A stretch of DNA of 60,807 nt from the NCBI RefSeq assembly GCF_021555175.1, contig NZ_JAKGRW010000031.1, positions 1 through 60,807 on the forward strand, written 5' to 3'. Under the pieces are notes generated by a model that was not told the origin of the DNA, made no database searches, and saw nothing but the letters and a program-made list of their open reading frames with translations. Positions 20,524-28,221 of this stretch are shown here, piece after piece. Source of the stretch: Nocardioides alcanivorans. Lineage in GTDB: Bacteria > Actinomycetota > Actinomycetes > Propionibacteriales > Nocardioidaceae. The position numbers and the translations under genes were made by a program. The first letter of the stretch is position 1, and every line of letters begins with the position of its first letter.

Positions 20524-21276
20524 ATGGAGACCTTGTCCATCCCGTCCAGATTCCGCGGCCCGGACCGCTCGGGCAACGGAGGGTGGAGCGCCGGTGCGCT
20601 TGCCGCTTTCCTCGCTCCGAATGAGCCCGGACACCTGCCTCCGGTGCAGGTGACGCTGCGGATGCCGCCCGCGCTCGAGCGCCCGCTGGCCGTGCGATGC
20701 GAGGGTGATCGCGCCGAGCTGTGGGACGCCGACCAGCTCGTCGCAAGTGCGGTGCTCGTGTCGGAGGACGAGGCGCCGGTGCCGGTTGCCGACGTACCGC
20801 TGGAGGAGGCGCGCGCTGCTCGCGAATCGTTCGCCGGGATGGCGCACCACCCGTTCCCGCACTGCTTCGCCTGCGGGACCGCACGGGAGGAAGGGGACGG
20901 GCTGCGGCTCTTCGCCGGCGCCGTGGAGCCGTACGACGCGACAGCGCGGGTGGCGACGACCTGGACGCCGCACCCCTCGATGGCGGCTGCTGACGACCCC
21001 GAGCGAGTGACGTTGCCGGTCGCCTGGGCAGCACTCGACTGCCCCGGCGCGTGGACCGTCGACCTGGCCGAACGCGCGATCGTGCTCGGCCGGATCACGG
21101 GATGCGTCGACACGCTGCCGCGCATCGGCGAGGAGCACGTCGTGATGGGCGGGCTGCTGGGCCATGAGGGCCGCAAGTGGTTCACCGCCACCACCATCCT
21201 CGACTCCGACCGTCGCGTCGTCGCCCGGGCACGACACACGTGGATCGAGGTCGATCCGTCCGCCTTCAACGACTGA
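20524..21276 (+). CDS. Thioesterase/hotdog-fold family protein
   Basis: A 250-residue soluble protein beginning METLSIPSRFRGPDRSGNGG. The pattern FRGPDRSGNGGWSAGALAAF at the N-terminus and HPFPHCFACGTAREEGDGL in the middle is typical of actinobacterial PaaI-like/hotdog proteins annotated as acyl-CoA thioesterase-like; the second half contains ALDCPGAW, conserved in the same group. It is large enough for two hotdog repeats. Substrate unknown. It starts 43 bases from the divergent iron repressor and could share its control region, although I see no clear iron box. Confidence 0.65.
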   Translation: METLSIPSRFRGPDRSGNGGWSAGALAAFLAPNEPGHLPPVQVTLRMPPALERPLAVRCEGDRAELWDADQLVASAVLVSEDEAPVPVADVPLEEARAARESFAGMAHHPFPHCFACGTAREEGDGLRLFAGAVEPYDATARVATTWTPHPSMAAADDPERVTLPVAWAALDCPGAWTVDLAERAIVLGRITGCVDTLPRIGEEHVVMGGLLGHEGRKWFTATTILDSDRRVVARARHTWIEVDPSAFND

Positions 21277-21300
21277 GAATCACGCAGAGGAAAACCCCTT

Positions 21301-21363
21301 GTGGCCCACGACGGGCAGTCGTACCTTGGATGCACACGGGAAAGGAGGTGGTCCGAAGAATGA
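21301..21363 (+). CDS. Candidate 20-residue leader ORF
   Basis: A GTG-initiated ORF (VAHDGQSYLGCTRERRWSEE) ends in TGA that overlaps the ATG of the next tiny ORF as ATGA. The strong Shine-Dalgarno of the second ORF lies inside it. Initiation here is not proven; support is the overlap geometry only. Confidence 0.3.
   Translation: MAHDGQSYLGCTRERRWSEE
21341..21354 (+). promoter_or_regulatory. Extended Shine-Dalgarno, 14 bases complementary to 16S rRNA 3' end
   Basis: AAAGGAGGTGGTCC differs by one base from AAAGGAGGTGATCC, the complete complement of the conserved 16S 3' end, and the change is a G-U wobble. Its 3' edge is 5 bases before ATG 21360. So long a match is rare and can stall ribosomes as well as recruit them. 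Confidence 0.7.
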
Positions 21364-21398
21364 ATGGCTTTGGGACTCGTGAGGTGGCTGTCGGCTGA
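21360..21398 (+). CDS. Candidate 12-residue ORF (MNGFGTREVAVG)
   Basis: Starts 5 bases after the extended Shine-Dalgarno and overlaps the preceding leader ORF by ATGA. The coding end runs into the first of two short hairpins. The same frame is open upstream to an ATG at 21330 (MHTGKEVVRR...), and the third frame across the site reads GKGGGPKNEWLWDS then stop, so the translated frame is uncertain. No homologue is recognised. Confidence 0.4.
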   Translation: MNGFGTREVAVG

Positions 21399-21427
21399 CA
21401 GCTCCGCTGCCCAGCGGACTCCGCCAC
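21384..21427 (+). other. Structured RNA region after the tiny ORF
   Basis: Hairpin GCTGTC-GGCT-GACAGC (21387-21402) and hairpin CCGCT-GCCC-AGCGG (21404-21417) are enclosed by GTGG (21384-21387 region) and CCAC (21424-21427). The rest of the 345-base gap between the thioesterase-like gene and the regulator (21277-21300 and 21428-21621) shows no other clear feature. The arrangement of tiny ORF, hairpins, then regulator gene resembles an attenuator or a small RNA; inference only. Confidence 0.4.
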
Positions 21428-21621
21428 AGCGTTGAGCAGTTGGCGTAATCCACGGCAGTCACCCGACCCGCAGGCGCTCCGGTCATCAGTCCACCGGAGG
21501 AGCCCAGAAGGTCCGCCCCGGCATCCGTGCCGACGGAAACCGCTGGTCACGCCTGCGGGTCGTTCCCATTTTCCGGCCGTTTCGGGCACACGCAGGCCCG
21601 CTGGATGCGAAGATCCGACCC

Positions 21622-22266
21622 ATGAGTGACCCCATCCGCGTCTTCCTGCTCGACGACCACGAGATCGTGCGCCGAGGGCTGCGGGCGTTGCTCGAGTCCG
21701 AGGGCGACATCGTCGTCGTGGGTGAGTCCGGCACTGCTGCAGGAGCTGCCGAGCAGATCCTGGCACTCTCCCCCGACGTGGCCGTGCTCGATGCCCGGTT
21801 GCCCGATGGCACGGGTGTCGAGGTGTGTCGACAGGTCCGCGAGGCCGATCCGAGCGTGCAGGCGCTGATCCTCACGAGCTATGACGACGACGAGGCGATG
21901 TATGCGGCGATCCTGGCCGGCGCCTCGGGCTATGTGTTGAAGCAGATCGAAGGGTCCTCGCTGCTCAGCGGCATCCGGCTCGTCTCGAGTGGACACTCGT
22001 TGATCGACCCGGCTGCTGCCCTGCGCCTCGTGCAGCGCTCCACCGAACCGGCATCCTCGGCATTCCCATCACTCACTCCGCAGGAGCACAAGGTGCTCGC
22101 CGCCATCGCCGAAGGACTCACCAACCGGCAGATCGGCGCTCGTCTCCACCTCGCCGAGAAGACCGTGAAGAACCACGTCACCAACATCCTCAGCAAGCTC
22201 GGCGTCGAACGCCGCACCCAGGCTGCACTCCTCGCAAGCAAGATCTCGCATCCCACCGGGGCCTGA
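21622..22266 (+). CDS. NarL/FixJ-type response regulator (orphan)
   Basis: A 214-residue regulator. The receiver domain (IRVFLLDDHEIVRRGLRALL) has the phosphoacceptor Asp in VAVLDARLPDG, the Thr/Ser in LILTSYDDDEA and the Lys in GYVLKQIEG. A LuxR helix-turn-helix follows (LTPQEHKVLAAIAEGLTNRQ, AEKTVKNHVTNILSKLGV). It is a close paralogue of the regulator at 33225, sharing FLLDDHEIVRRG and EGLTNRQI, but no histidine kinase is adjacent, so it may be driven by the GAF kinase at 33911. The family includes DevR/DosR-type hypoxia and redox regulators. Confidence 0.9.
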   Translation: MSDPIRVFLLDDHEIVRRGLRALLESEGDIVVVGESGTAAGAAEQILALSPDVAVLDARLPDGTGVEVCRQVREADPSVQALILTSYDDDEAMYAAILAGASGYVLKQIEGSSLLSGIRLVSSGHSLIDPAAALRLVQRSTEPASSAFPSLTPQEHKVLAAIAEGLTNRQIGARLHLAEKTVKNHVTNILSKLGVERRTQAALLASKISHPTGA

Positions 22267-22353
22267 CGGCCGCGGCGGGTCCGACCCGCCACGTCACGGG
22301 ACTCTGTCACCAGATTGCATGGCTGGTGTGTGTGGCTACAGCCTGCAGGAGAC

Positions 22354-22415
22354 CAATTCCCCGCCCGGGCGGGGAATTGTGTGGCCCATGGGGCCCCTGG
22401 GGCCAGCGGCCCCAG
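22354..22415. terminator. Convergent terminator pair
   Basis: CAATTCCCCGCCCGGGCGGGGAATTG (22354-22379) is a perfect 26-base palindrome, and CTGGGGCC-AGC-GGCCCCAG (22397-22415) is a second hairpin. They lie between the convergent response regulator and hemE. Neither has a clear T tract. Confidence 0.6.
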
Positions 22416-22421
22416 CGGAGA

Positions 22422-23462
22422 TCACTCGTAGGTCTGCACGAACTCCGTGAGGCGCTTGAGCTGGTCGGGGTTGGTGGCGGGGATGACACCGTGGCCGAGG
22501 TTGAAGATGTGGCCCTTGGCGGCGCGGCCGGCGCGGATGATCTCGCCGGCTCGCGCGAGCATCACCTCGGTCGGCGCGAAGACGAGGGTCGGATCGAGGT
22601 TGCCCTGGACCCCACGGTCGCCAACGCGTTCGATGGCGTGCTCCAACGGGGTGCGCCAGTCGACGCCGACGACGTCGGCACCGGCCTCGCCCATGGCGTC
22701 GAGCAGGTTCGAGGTGCCGACACCGAAGTGGATGCGGGGCACTCCGAGGTCAGCTGCGGCGGAGAGCACTCTGGTCGAGTGCGGCATGACGAAGGTGCGG
22801 TAGTCGTGCGGGGTCAACGCGCCCGCCCAGGAGTCGAAGAGCTGGATCGCCGAGGCGCCGGCCGAGACCTGCACCTCCAGATAGGCGGCGGCGATCCCGG
22901 CGATCTTGCGCATCAACGCGTCCCACACCTCGGGAGCGCCGAACATCATCGCCTTGGTGCGAGCGTGGTCCTTCGACGGCCCGCCCTCGACCAGGTAGGA
23001 GGCGACCGTGAAGGGGGCACCGGCGAAGCCGATCAGCGGCGTGCCACCGAGCTCGGCAACCAGCTGACGCACCGCCTGGCTGATGAACGGGACGTGCTCG
23101 GGGGCCAGGTCGGGGATCGCCTCGACATCGGCCATCGTCGAGACCGGTGAGGCAACCACCGGACCGACGCCGGCCACGATGTCGAGATCGACGCCGACGG
23201 CCTTCAGCGGCAGCACGATGTCGGAGAAGAAGATCGCGGCGTCCACGCCATAGCGGCGGACGGGCTGGAGTGTGATCTCGGTGACGAGGTCGGCGTCCAT
23301 GCAGGACTCCAACATGCCGACGCCTTCGCGCACCTCCAGGTACTCCGGCAACGAGCGACCCGCCTGCCGCATGAACCACACAGGCGTGTGATCGGGGGTC
23401 TCACCTCGCGCGGCACGCAGGAAGGCGGAGTCGGCCAAGCGAGGATCAGCTGAAGCAGTCAC
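22422..23462 (-). CDS. hemE: Uroporphyrinogen decarboxylase HemE
   Basis: Catalyses four decarboxylations of uroporphyrinogen III to coproporphyrinogen III in heme synthesis, in the cytoplasm. About 346 residues, the usual length. Signature segments are present: TPVWFMRQAGRSLPEY, AAIFFSDIVLPLKAVGVDLD, GTPLIGFAGAPFTVASYLVE, IQLFDSWAG and FNLGHGVIPATNPD. The GTG at 23460-23462 (VTASADPRLAD) fits the family start; the frame is open upstream but that part is antisense to the DUF3000 gene. Single gene, divergent from DUF3000-RNase D. Confidence 0.96.
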   Translation of the reverse strand: MTASADPRLADSAFLRAARGETPDHTPVWFMRQAGRSLPEYLEVREGVGMLESCMDADLVTEITLQPVRRYGVDAAIFFSDIVLPLKAVGVDLDIVAGVGPVVASPVSTMADVEAIPDLAPEHVPFISQAVRQLVAELGGTPLIGFAGAPFTVASYLVEGGPSKDHARTKAMMFGAPEVWDALMRKIAGIAAAYLEVQVSAGASAIQLFDSWAGALTPHDYRTFVMPHSTRVLSAAADLGVPRIHFGVGTSNLLDAMGEAGADVVGVDWRTPLEHAIERVGDRGVQGNLDPTLVFAPTEVMLARAGEIIRAGRAAKGHIFNLGHGVIPATNPDQLKRLTEFVQTYE

Positions 23463-23531
23463 CCGACCATCCTCGCAGGTCAGCGGCGTGGCACCACACC
23501 CAGCCGGGGACACCGCCGTAGCATCGACGTC

Positions 23532-24155
23532 ATGGTCGTCCGACAGGAGACGCGTCCCCCCGGGGATGCGTCGCCCCAACCCGAGGTGTTTCGCGCGGCC
23601 GCCGCTTCGCTGCTCGCCGCCCGCCTGCGCCCCGAAGTGTCGGTCGAGCCGATGCCCGCTCCGCAGCGCATAGCGCCGTACGCCACGGCACTCTCCGCCG
23701 ACGTCGAGGTCGACGACGAGGAACTGGCCACGGGCCGCATCATCTTGTTGCACGATCCACACGGCAATGACGCCTGGGGCGGCACCTTCCGTTTCGTCAG
23801 CTATGTCCGGGCCGAGGTCGACCCGAGCCTTGCCTCCGACGCCATGCTCGGTGCCGTCGGCTGGTCCTGGCTGACCGATGCGCTCGGGGCCCACGAGGCG
23901 ACCCACAGCGCCCTCAGCGGTACCGTCACCCGCGTGAGCGTGGAGAACTTCGGCGTGATGTCCGACGAGGAGCCGAGCGCACAGGTCGAGATCCGCGCCT
24001 CATGGACGCCCGAAGTCGACGCCGAAGCGACCGCCGCCGATCTCCGTGACCACGTCGAGGCGTGGGGCGAGCTCCTCTGCACCGCCGTCGGGTTGGAGCC
24101 CCTCCCCGAAGGCGTCGCCATGATTGCGCAGCGGCGCGGACAGCGCGGCTCGTGA
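23532..24155 (+). CDS. DUF3000 domain protein
   Basis: A 207-residue soluble protein with the DUF3000 pattern: FRAAAASLLAARLRPEVSVE, PQRIAPYATALSADVEV, RIILLHDPHGNDAWGGTFR, YVRAEVDPSLASDAMLGAV and WSWLTDAL. The family is restricted to actinobacteria and almost always precedes an RNase D gene, as here; its role is unknown. The stop overlaps the RNase D GTG by four bases (GTGA), so the two are co-translated. The first 15 residues are not conserved-looking and the true start may be slightly downstream. Confidence 0.9.
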   Translation: MVVRQETRPPGDASPQPEVFRAAAASLLAARLRPEVSVEPMPAPQRIAPYATALSADVEVDDEELATGRIILLHDPHGNDAWGGTFRFVSYVRAEVDPSLASDAMLGAVGWSWLTDALGAHEATHSALSGTVTRVSVENFGVMSDEEPSAQVEIRASWTPEVDAEATAADLRDHVEAWGELLCTAVGLEPLPEGVAMIAQRRGQRGS

Positions 24156-25390
24156 CCGACGAAGAAGTCCAGCAGGAGGCGGTCCCGGCCCCACTGCTCA
24201 CGCTGTCCGACGGCACGCCGCACGTGGTGGAGACCGACCGTGAGTACCGCGAGATCTGCGAACGCGTGGCCGCCGGCACCGGCCCGATCGCGCTCGACGC
24301 CGAGCGTGCCTCCGGCTTCCGCTACTCCGCCCGCGCCTACCTGATCCAACTGCGCCGCGAGGGCACCGGCACGGCACTGATCGACCCCACCAGGTTCGAC
24401 GACCTCAGCCTCCTCCACGAGGCCATCGGCGGTGACCAGTGGATCCTCCACGCGGCCTCCCAGGACATCCCGTGCCTGCGCGAGGTCGGCCTGGTGCCGA
24501 CCGACCTGTTCGACACCGAACTCGCCGGCCGACTCCTGGGCTATCCCCGTGTCGGCCTGGCCACGCTCGTCGAGTCGATCCTTGGCAAACGGCTGCGCAA
24601 GGAGCACTCGGCCGCCGACTGGTCCAAGCGGCCACTCCCGCCGCCGTGGCTCGAGTACGCCGCCCTCGACGTCGAGCCCCTCGCCGAGCTCCGCGACGTG
24701 CTCGCCTCAGAGCTCGTCGACGCCGGCAAGGACGAGTGGGCACGACAGGAGTTCGAGCACCTCCTCGACTTCCGGCCGAACGTGCGTGCCGAACCCTGGC
24801 GGCGTACGTCGCAACTCAGCCGGGTGCGCAGCCGTCGCGCTCTGGCAGCAGTCAGGTCGCTGTGGCAGACACGCGACGCGATCGCCCAGAACAAGGACGT
24901 GACGCCCGGGCGGATCATCCCCGACTCCGCGATCATCGAGGCCGCGCTGGCGCTGCCGGTCTCGCGCCGCACGCTCCTTGCGCTGCCGGGCTTCAAGGGC
25001 CGCGGTGCCGAGCGCTACGCGATGAAGTGGGTCAACGCTCTGCAGGAGGCCCGCGAACTCGACGAGAGCGCCCTGCCCCAGCGCAGCCCGCGATCCGACG
25101 GCCCGCCGACCGCCCGCGCCTGGGCGGAGAAGGACCCGATCGCCAGGAAGCGTCTGCAGGCGGCCAAGGAGGCCTTCGCCGCGCTGAGTGAGGAGTGGTC
25201 GACCCCGACCGAGAACCTGCTCACACCCGACACCATGCGCCGGGTGCTGTGGACACCGCCGAAGACCCGCGACGAGACCGCCCTGAGCACCGAGGTGGCC
25301 GAGACCATGCGGGCGCTCGGCGCTCGGGAGTGGCAGATCGAGCTGACCGCCCCGCTGCTGGTCGCGGCAATCCTCGACGCAGAGAGCTGA
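24152..25390 (+). CDS. rnd: Ribonuclease D-like 3'-5' exoribonuclease with HRDC domain
   Basis: A 412-residue protein. The DEDD exonuclease domain has Asp/Glu in IALDAERASGF, Asp in LHAASQDIPCL and the Tyr/Asp pair in YAALDVEPL; VGLATLVESILGKRLRKEHS is the conserved RNase D core. An HRDC domain follows around 210-290 (WQTRDAIAQNKDVTPGRIIP), and a C-terminal extension reaches 412. RNase D trims tRNA and other RNA 3' ends. GTG 24152 is chosen because it overlaps the DUF3000 stop. It converges on the lipoprotein gene with only 3 bases between the stop codons. Confidence 0.93.
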   Translation: MTDEEVQQEAVPAPLLTLSDGTPHVVETDREYREICERVAAGTGPIALDAERASGFRYSARAYLIQLRREGTGTALIDPTRFDDLSLLHEAIGGDQWILHAASQDIPCLREVGLVPTDLFDTELAGRLLGYPRVGLATLVESILGKRLRKEHSAADWSKRPLPPPWLEYAALDVEPLAELRDVLASELVDAGKDEWARQEFEHLLDFRPNVRAEPWRRTSQLSRVRSRRALAAVRSLWQTRDAIAQNKDVTPGRIIPDSAIIEAALALPVSRRTLLALPGFKGRGAERYAMKWVNALQEARELDESALPQRSPRSDGPPTARAWAEKDPIARKRLQAAKEAFAALSEEWSTPTENLLTPDTMRRVLWTPPKTRDETALSTEVAETMRALGAREWQIELTAPLLVAAILDAES

Positions 25391-25393
25391 CCC

Positions 25394-26827
25394 TCACTCC
25401 CCGCCCGGAGCCTCCTCGGAGGCGGTCGGCGACTCGGAACCGTTCGGCTCGGTCGACTCCCCACCTGACTCCGGCGAGTCGGTGGTCTCGTCCTCGGGCG
25501 GCGAGAGGACCTCCCGGGAGGTTGCGTCGATCTCCTCGAGCGACGTCTGCAGATCCTCCAGGACGCGGGCGTAGAAGAGCGCGTGCAGCTGGTCGTGCAG
25601 CGCCTCGTCGAGGTCGGACCACGACTCGAGGGCGGGCGGCGTCACGATGTCGCGGATGCTGCGGTTGAAGACCTCGGCGTGCGCCGGGAACTGCTCACGC
25701 TGCAGGAAGTCGTCGGACTCGGCGACCTCGTTGTTGGCCGGCACCAGGTAACCGGCGGAGGCAACCTCGGCCACCGACTCCGCCGAGACCGCGTGCACGA
25801 TGAAGTCGGCGGCTGCGGACACGCTGCCGGGCTCGGCCGACATGCACAGGCCGCTGACGTCACCGATGGTGCGCTCACTGTCGAGCGTCGGCATCGGGAT
25901 CACGTCGAAGTTGAGGCTCGGCGTGCTGCGCAACAACGGCACCAGGTTGCGGTAGCCGGCGATCATGCCGAGTTTGCCCTTGGTGAAGCGCTCCAGCGCC
26001 GACTGATTGCGCAACTGCTTCGGGGTGAGCGTGATCTGGTTGTCACGCAGCACGTCGAGCGTCGTGCCGAGCGCCGCCATGGAGTCTTCCTGGGCGAGGG
26101 TAAGCGTGGTCGGGTTGGTCTTGTCGTCGAAGAGCTCACCGCCACCGGAGTAGACGAAGGGAGCGATCCCCTCGAGAGTCGGCTCAATGTGGACGCCCTT
26201 CGCTCCCGGGCGCGAAGCCGCGAAGCCGGCGGCCGCGGCGAACTGGTCGAAGGTCCAGTAGGAGTAGGACTTCGGGGCCGGCAGGCCCTCCTCGCGCATG
26301 GCAGCCCAGTCGATCAGCTGGGTGTTGAAGTAGATCACCATCGGGGACACTCCGTAGGGCATGCACTGCACCTTGGAGTCGCCGGAGAAGGCCGCGATAG
26401 CGTCGCGCTTGTAGTCGTCACCGAAGGAGATGCCACGAGCGTCGAGCAGTTCCTCGACGGGCTGGTTGAGGCCCTCCGCCATGACGGTGCCGAGGTCGCG
26501 ACGCGAGAGCAGGTAGATGTCGGGCGGGTTCTCCCCGGAGACCTGGTCGAGGACCTCGTCCTCGGTCTCCGCGGCCACCAGGGTGACCTTGACGGTCTCG
26601 TTGGCCTCGTTGAAGCGATCCACCGTCTTCTCGTAGGCGGCCACCTCCTCGTCGGGCCCGTAGGCCATGAAGGTCAGCTTGACCGGCTTCTTCGTGGTGC
26701 CGACCGGGTCGTCGATCGGGCCGCCACCACTCGACTGACACCCCGCCACCAGGGTCGCCAGAAGGGCAATGCCCACCGCCGCTGCGCGTCGTCCCACGAG
26801 CTGTTCGCCCCTCACTCCCCCGACCAC
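25394..26827 (-). CDS. Extracellular solute-binding lipoprotein (ABC sugar-type)
   Basis: A lipoprotein: short signal sequence VGIALLATLVAGC with lipobox LVAGC, then a family 1 solute-binding domain (KLTFMAYGPDEEVAAYEKTV, NEANETVKVTLVAAE, PPDIYLLSRRDLGTVMAEG, QCMPYGVSPMVIYFNTQLID, GKLGMIAGYRN). Such proteins deliver oligosaccharides or polyols to an ABC importer. The C-terminus carries a Glu/Ser/Pro-rich tail (about 445-477), unusual for the family. No permease or ATPase gene is adjacent, so it is an orphan binder or works with a distant transporter. Three in-frame GTG codons (26827, 26815, 26797) are possible starts. Confidence 0.88.
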   Translation of the reverse strand: MVGGVRGEQLVGRRAAAVGIALLATLVAGCQSSGGGPIDDPVGTTKKPVKLTFMAYGPDEEVAAYEKTVDRFNEANETVKVTLVAAETEDEVLDQVSGENPPDIYLLSRRDLGTVMAEGLNQPVEELLDARGISFGDDYKRDAIAAFSGDSKVQCMPYGVSPMVIYFNTQLIDWAAMREEGLPAPKSYSYWTFDQFAAAAGFAASRPGAKGVHIEPTLEGIAPFVYSGGGELFDDKTNPTTLTLAQEDSMAALGTTLDVLRDNQITLTPKQLRNQSALERFTKGKLGMIAGYRNLVPLLRSTPSLNFDVIPMPTLDSERTIGDVSGLCMSAEPGSVSAAADFIVHAVSAESVAEVASAGYLVPANNEVAESDDFLQREQFPAHAEVFNRSIRDIVTPPALESWSDLDEALHDQLHALFYARVLEDLQTSLEEIDATSREVLSPPEDETTDSPESGGESTEPNGSESPTASEEAPGGE

Positions 26828-26914
26828 CCGATGTGGCCGGTTCCAACGGATACCAGCGCAACGATAGCGGTCTCTGCACGAAGCAACGATGTCGCTGTCG
26901 GCGTCACGACTCCT

Positions 26915-27310
26915 TCAAACGTTCAAGTATTGGCGTGCCGCGGCCACCACGGCGGCGAAGATCCGGGGATCCAGAGCCGCACCTTCTCGGCGTACGTCGC
27001 CGTCGGGGATCCGCAACAATCGGTTGATCCGGACCTCGCTCGGGCGCCGTTCCCGGTCCCAGTCACCCGTCCCGACATCCATCCACCAACGCCCCGCACG
27101 CGCCTCCTGCTCAGCGTCACGGTCGTGGTCCTTCGAGGTGAGCTGCAGGCCAAGCCAGTGGTCGCCATCCTTCGCCAGCACCAACATCGGCCGGTCCTTG
27201 CCCTGGGCCGGGTCATCCTCGTAGGGCACCCACGCCCACACCACCTCGCCGGGATCCGGCTCCCCGTCGATCTCGGGTGCGTACGTCGCGCGAGGCTGCG
27301 GGTCGCTCAT
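26915..27310 (-). CDS. PemK/MazF-like protein
   Basis: A 131-residue protein beginning MSDPQPRATYAPEIDGEPDP. The core GEVVWAWVPYEDDPAQGKDR followed by PMLVLAKDGDHWLGLQLTSK is the PemK/MazF fold, widespread in actinobacteria. Active MazF toxins cleave mRNA. Here no antitoxin ORF lies directly upstream or downstream and the protein has a long C-terminal extension (WWMDVGTGDWDRERRPSEVR), so it may be a non-toxic relative. ATG 27308-27310 is the first good start; 21-bp tandem repeats lie just upstream in the promoter region. Confidence 0.75.
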   Translation of the reverse strand: MSDPQPRATYAPEIDGEPDPGEVVWAWVPYEDDPAQGKDRPMLVLAKDGDHWLGLQLTSKDHDRDAEQEARAGRWWMDVGTGDWDRERRPSEVRINRLLRIPDGDVRREGAALDPRIFAAVVAAARQYLNV

Positions 27311-27353
27311 GCGCGGCACCCTACCGAACGGGGAGGCGAAGGACACCCGGGCA

Positions 27354-27429
27354 GATTCGCCGCGCCTTCGCGCGGATTCGCCGCGCCTTCGAGCGGATTC
27401 GCCGCGCCTTCGCGCGGATTCACGGCAGC
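27354..27429. repeat. 21-bp tandem repeat, 3 copies plus a partial
   Basis: GATTCGCCGCGCCTTCGCGCG (27354-27374) is repeated at 27375-27395 with one change and at 27396-27416 exactly; a degenerate fourth starts at 27417. It lies upstream of the PemK-like gene. The remainder of this 290-base gap (27430-27600) holds only two small hairpins (27495-27509 and 27513-27526). The sevenfold codon periodicity (21 bp) means it could derive from coding DNA, but no gene covers it. Confidence 0.85.
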
Positions 27430-27600
27430 ATTGGGGCCGATGAATTACCCTTGGGGAGCACGTCGGGCCGCGGCAGCCCCGGGTCCCAAAATAAGCCGCT
27501 ACGAGCGGCCACGCGCCGTGAGGCGCTCCCGGTCCGACGTGCTCAGCTTCTCGGCCGGCACCCTTGACCGAGCTGGCCCGCGAAGGGCTCAGGCCCTCGC

Positions 27601-28197
27601 TCAGAGCCCGCCGGCCAACTCCAGACGGGCCGCGTCCTCCAACTGGTCGGCCAGCTCCGCCATGAGGGCCGCTTGCTCGGCACGGGCGGCGCCGGCAGAT
27701 TCCTGAGCTCGCCCGGCAGCCACCACCCTGGCGAAGGCAGCGGCCCGCAACAACACGTCGCCCCATTCCGAGTGCGCGATGCCACGCAGCACCTGGTCGA
27801 CCATCGCCCGGAGCTCCTGCGGCCCCGGCGGCTCCGCGACCCCGGCAACCACGTGGTCGACCTCGGCGACGTGCCGCCCGGCGTCGAACTGGCGCGCCGC
27901 CTCGACGGGTTGGGCGTGTACCCACTCCCGCAGGAGGTAGAGCCGCCACAACGCCCCCGCCGAGCTCGATGGCGGGGAGGCGGCCCACAGGTCGGCCAAG
28001 GCCTCGAGTCCCTCGTCCTCGGCCAGGCGAACCAGTCGTTCGATCAGCTCGCCGTCCTGGGAACCTCGCGCACCGCGCACCAGCAGCTCCGCCGTACGCT
28101 CGGCGAGCTCCGCAGCCAGCGCAGGATCGGCTGCGCCCTCGATGGCGTCGAAGAAGGCGTCACCGGGGACGAGTGGGCGGTGGTGAGGTCGGGGCAC
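27601..28197 (-). CDS. Hypothetical alpha-helical protein
   Basis: A 198-residue, Ala/Leu/Glu-rich soluble protein beginning with GTG (VPRPHHRPLVPGDAFFDAIE). Segments such as LAAELAERTAELLVRGARGS, LIERLVRLAEDEGLEALADL and LRAMVDQVLRGIAHSEWGDV predict helical bundles; there is no signal peptide or membrane segment. It lies 24 bases downstream of hrpA on the same strand and probably shares its transcript. I recall similar genes next to hrpA in related genomes but no assigned function. Confidence 0.7.
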   Translation of the reverse strand: MPRPHHRPLVPGDAFFDAIEGAADPALAAELAERTAELLVRGARGSQDGELIERLVRLAEDEGLEALADLWAASPPSSSAGALWRLYLLREWVHAQPVEAARQFDAGRHVAEVDHVVAGVAEPPGPQELRAMVDQVLRGIAHSEWGDVLLRAAAFARVVAAGRAQESAGAARAEQAALMAELADQLEDAARLELAGGL

Positions 28198-28221
28198 CTG
28201 ATCACATTACGCCGGAGGCGG

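Noticed and set aside
27354..27429. CRISPR array
   Set aside because: The 21-base units are directly adjacent with no spacers, and no cas gene is present.
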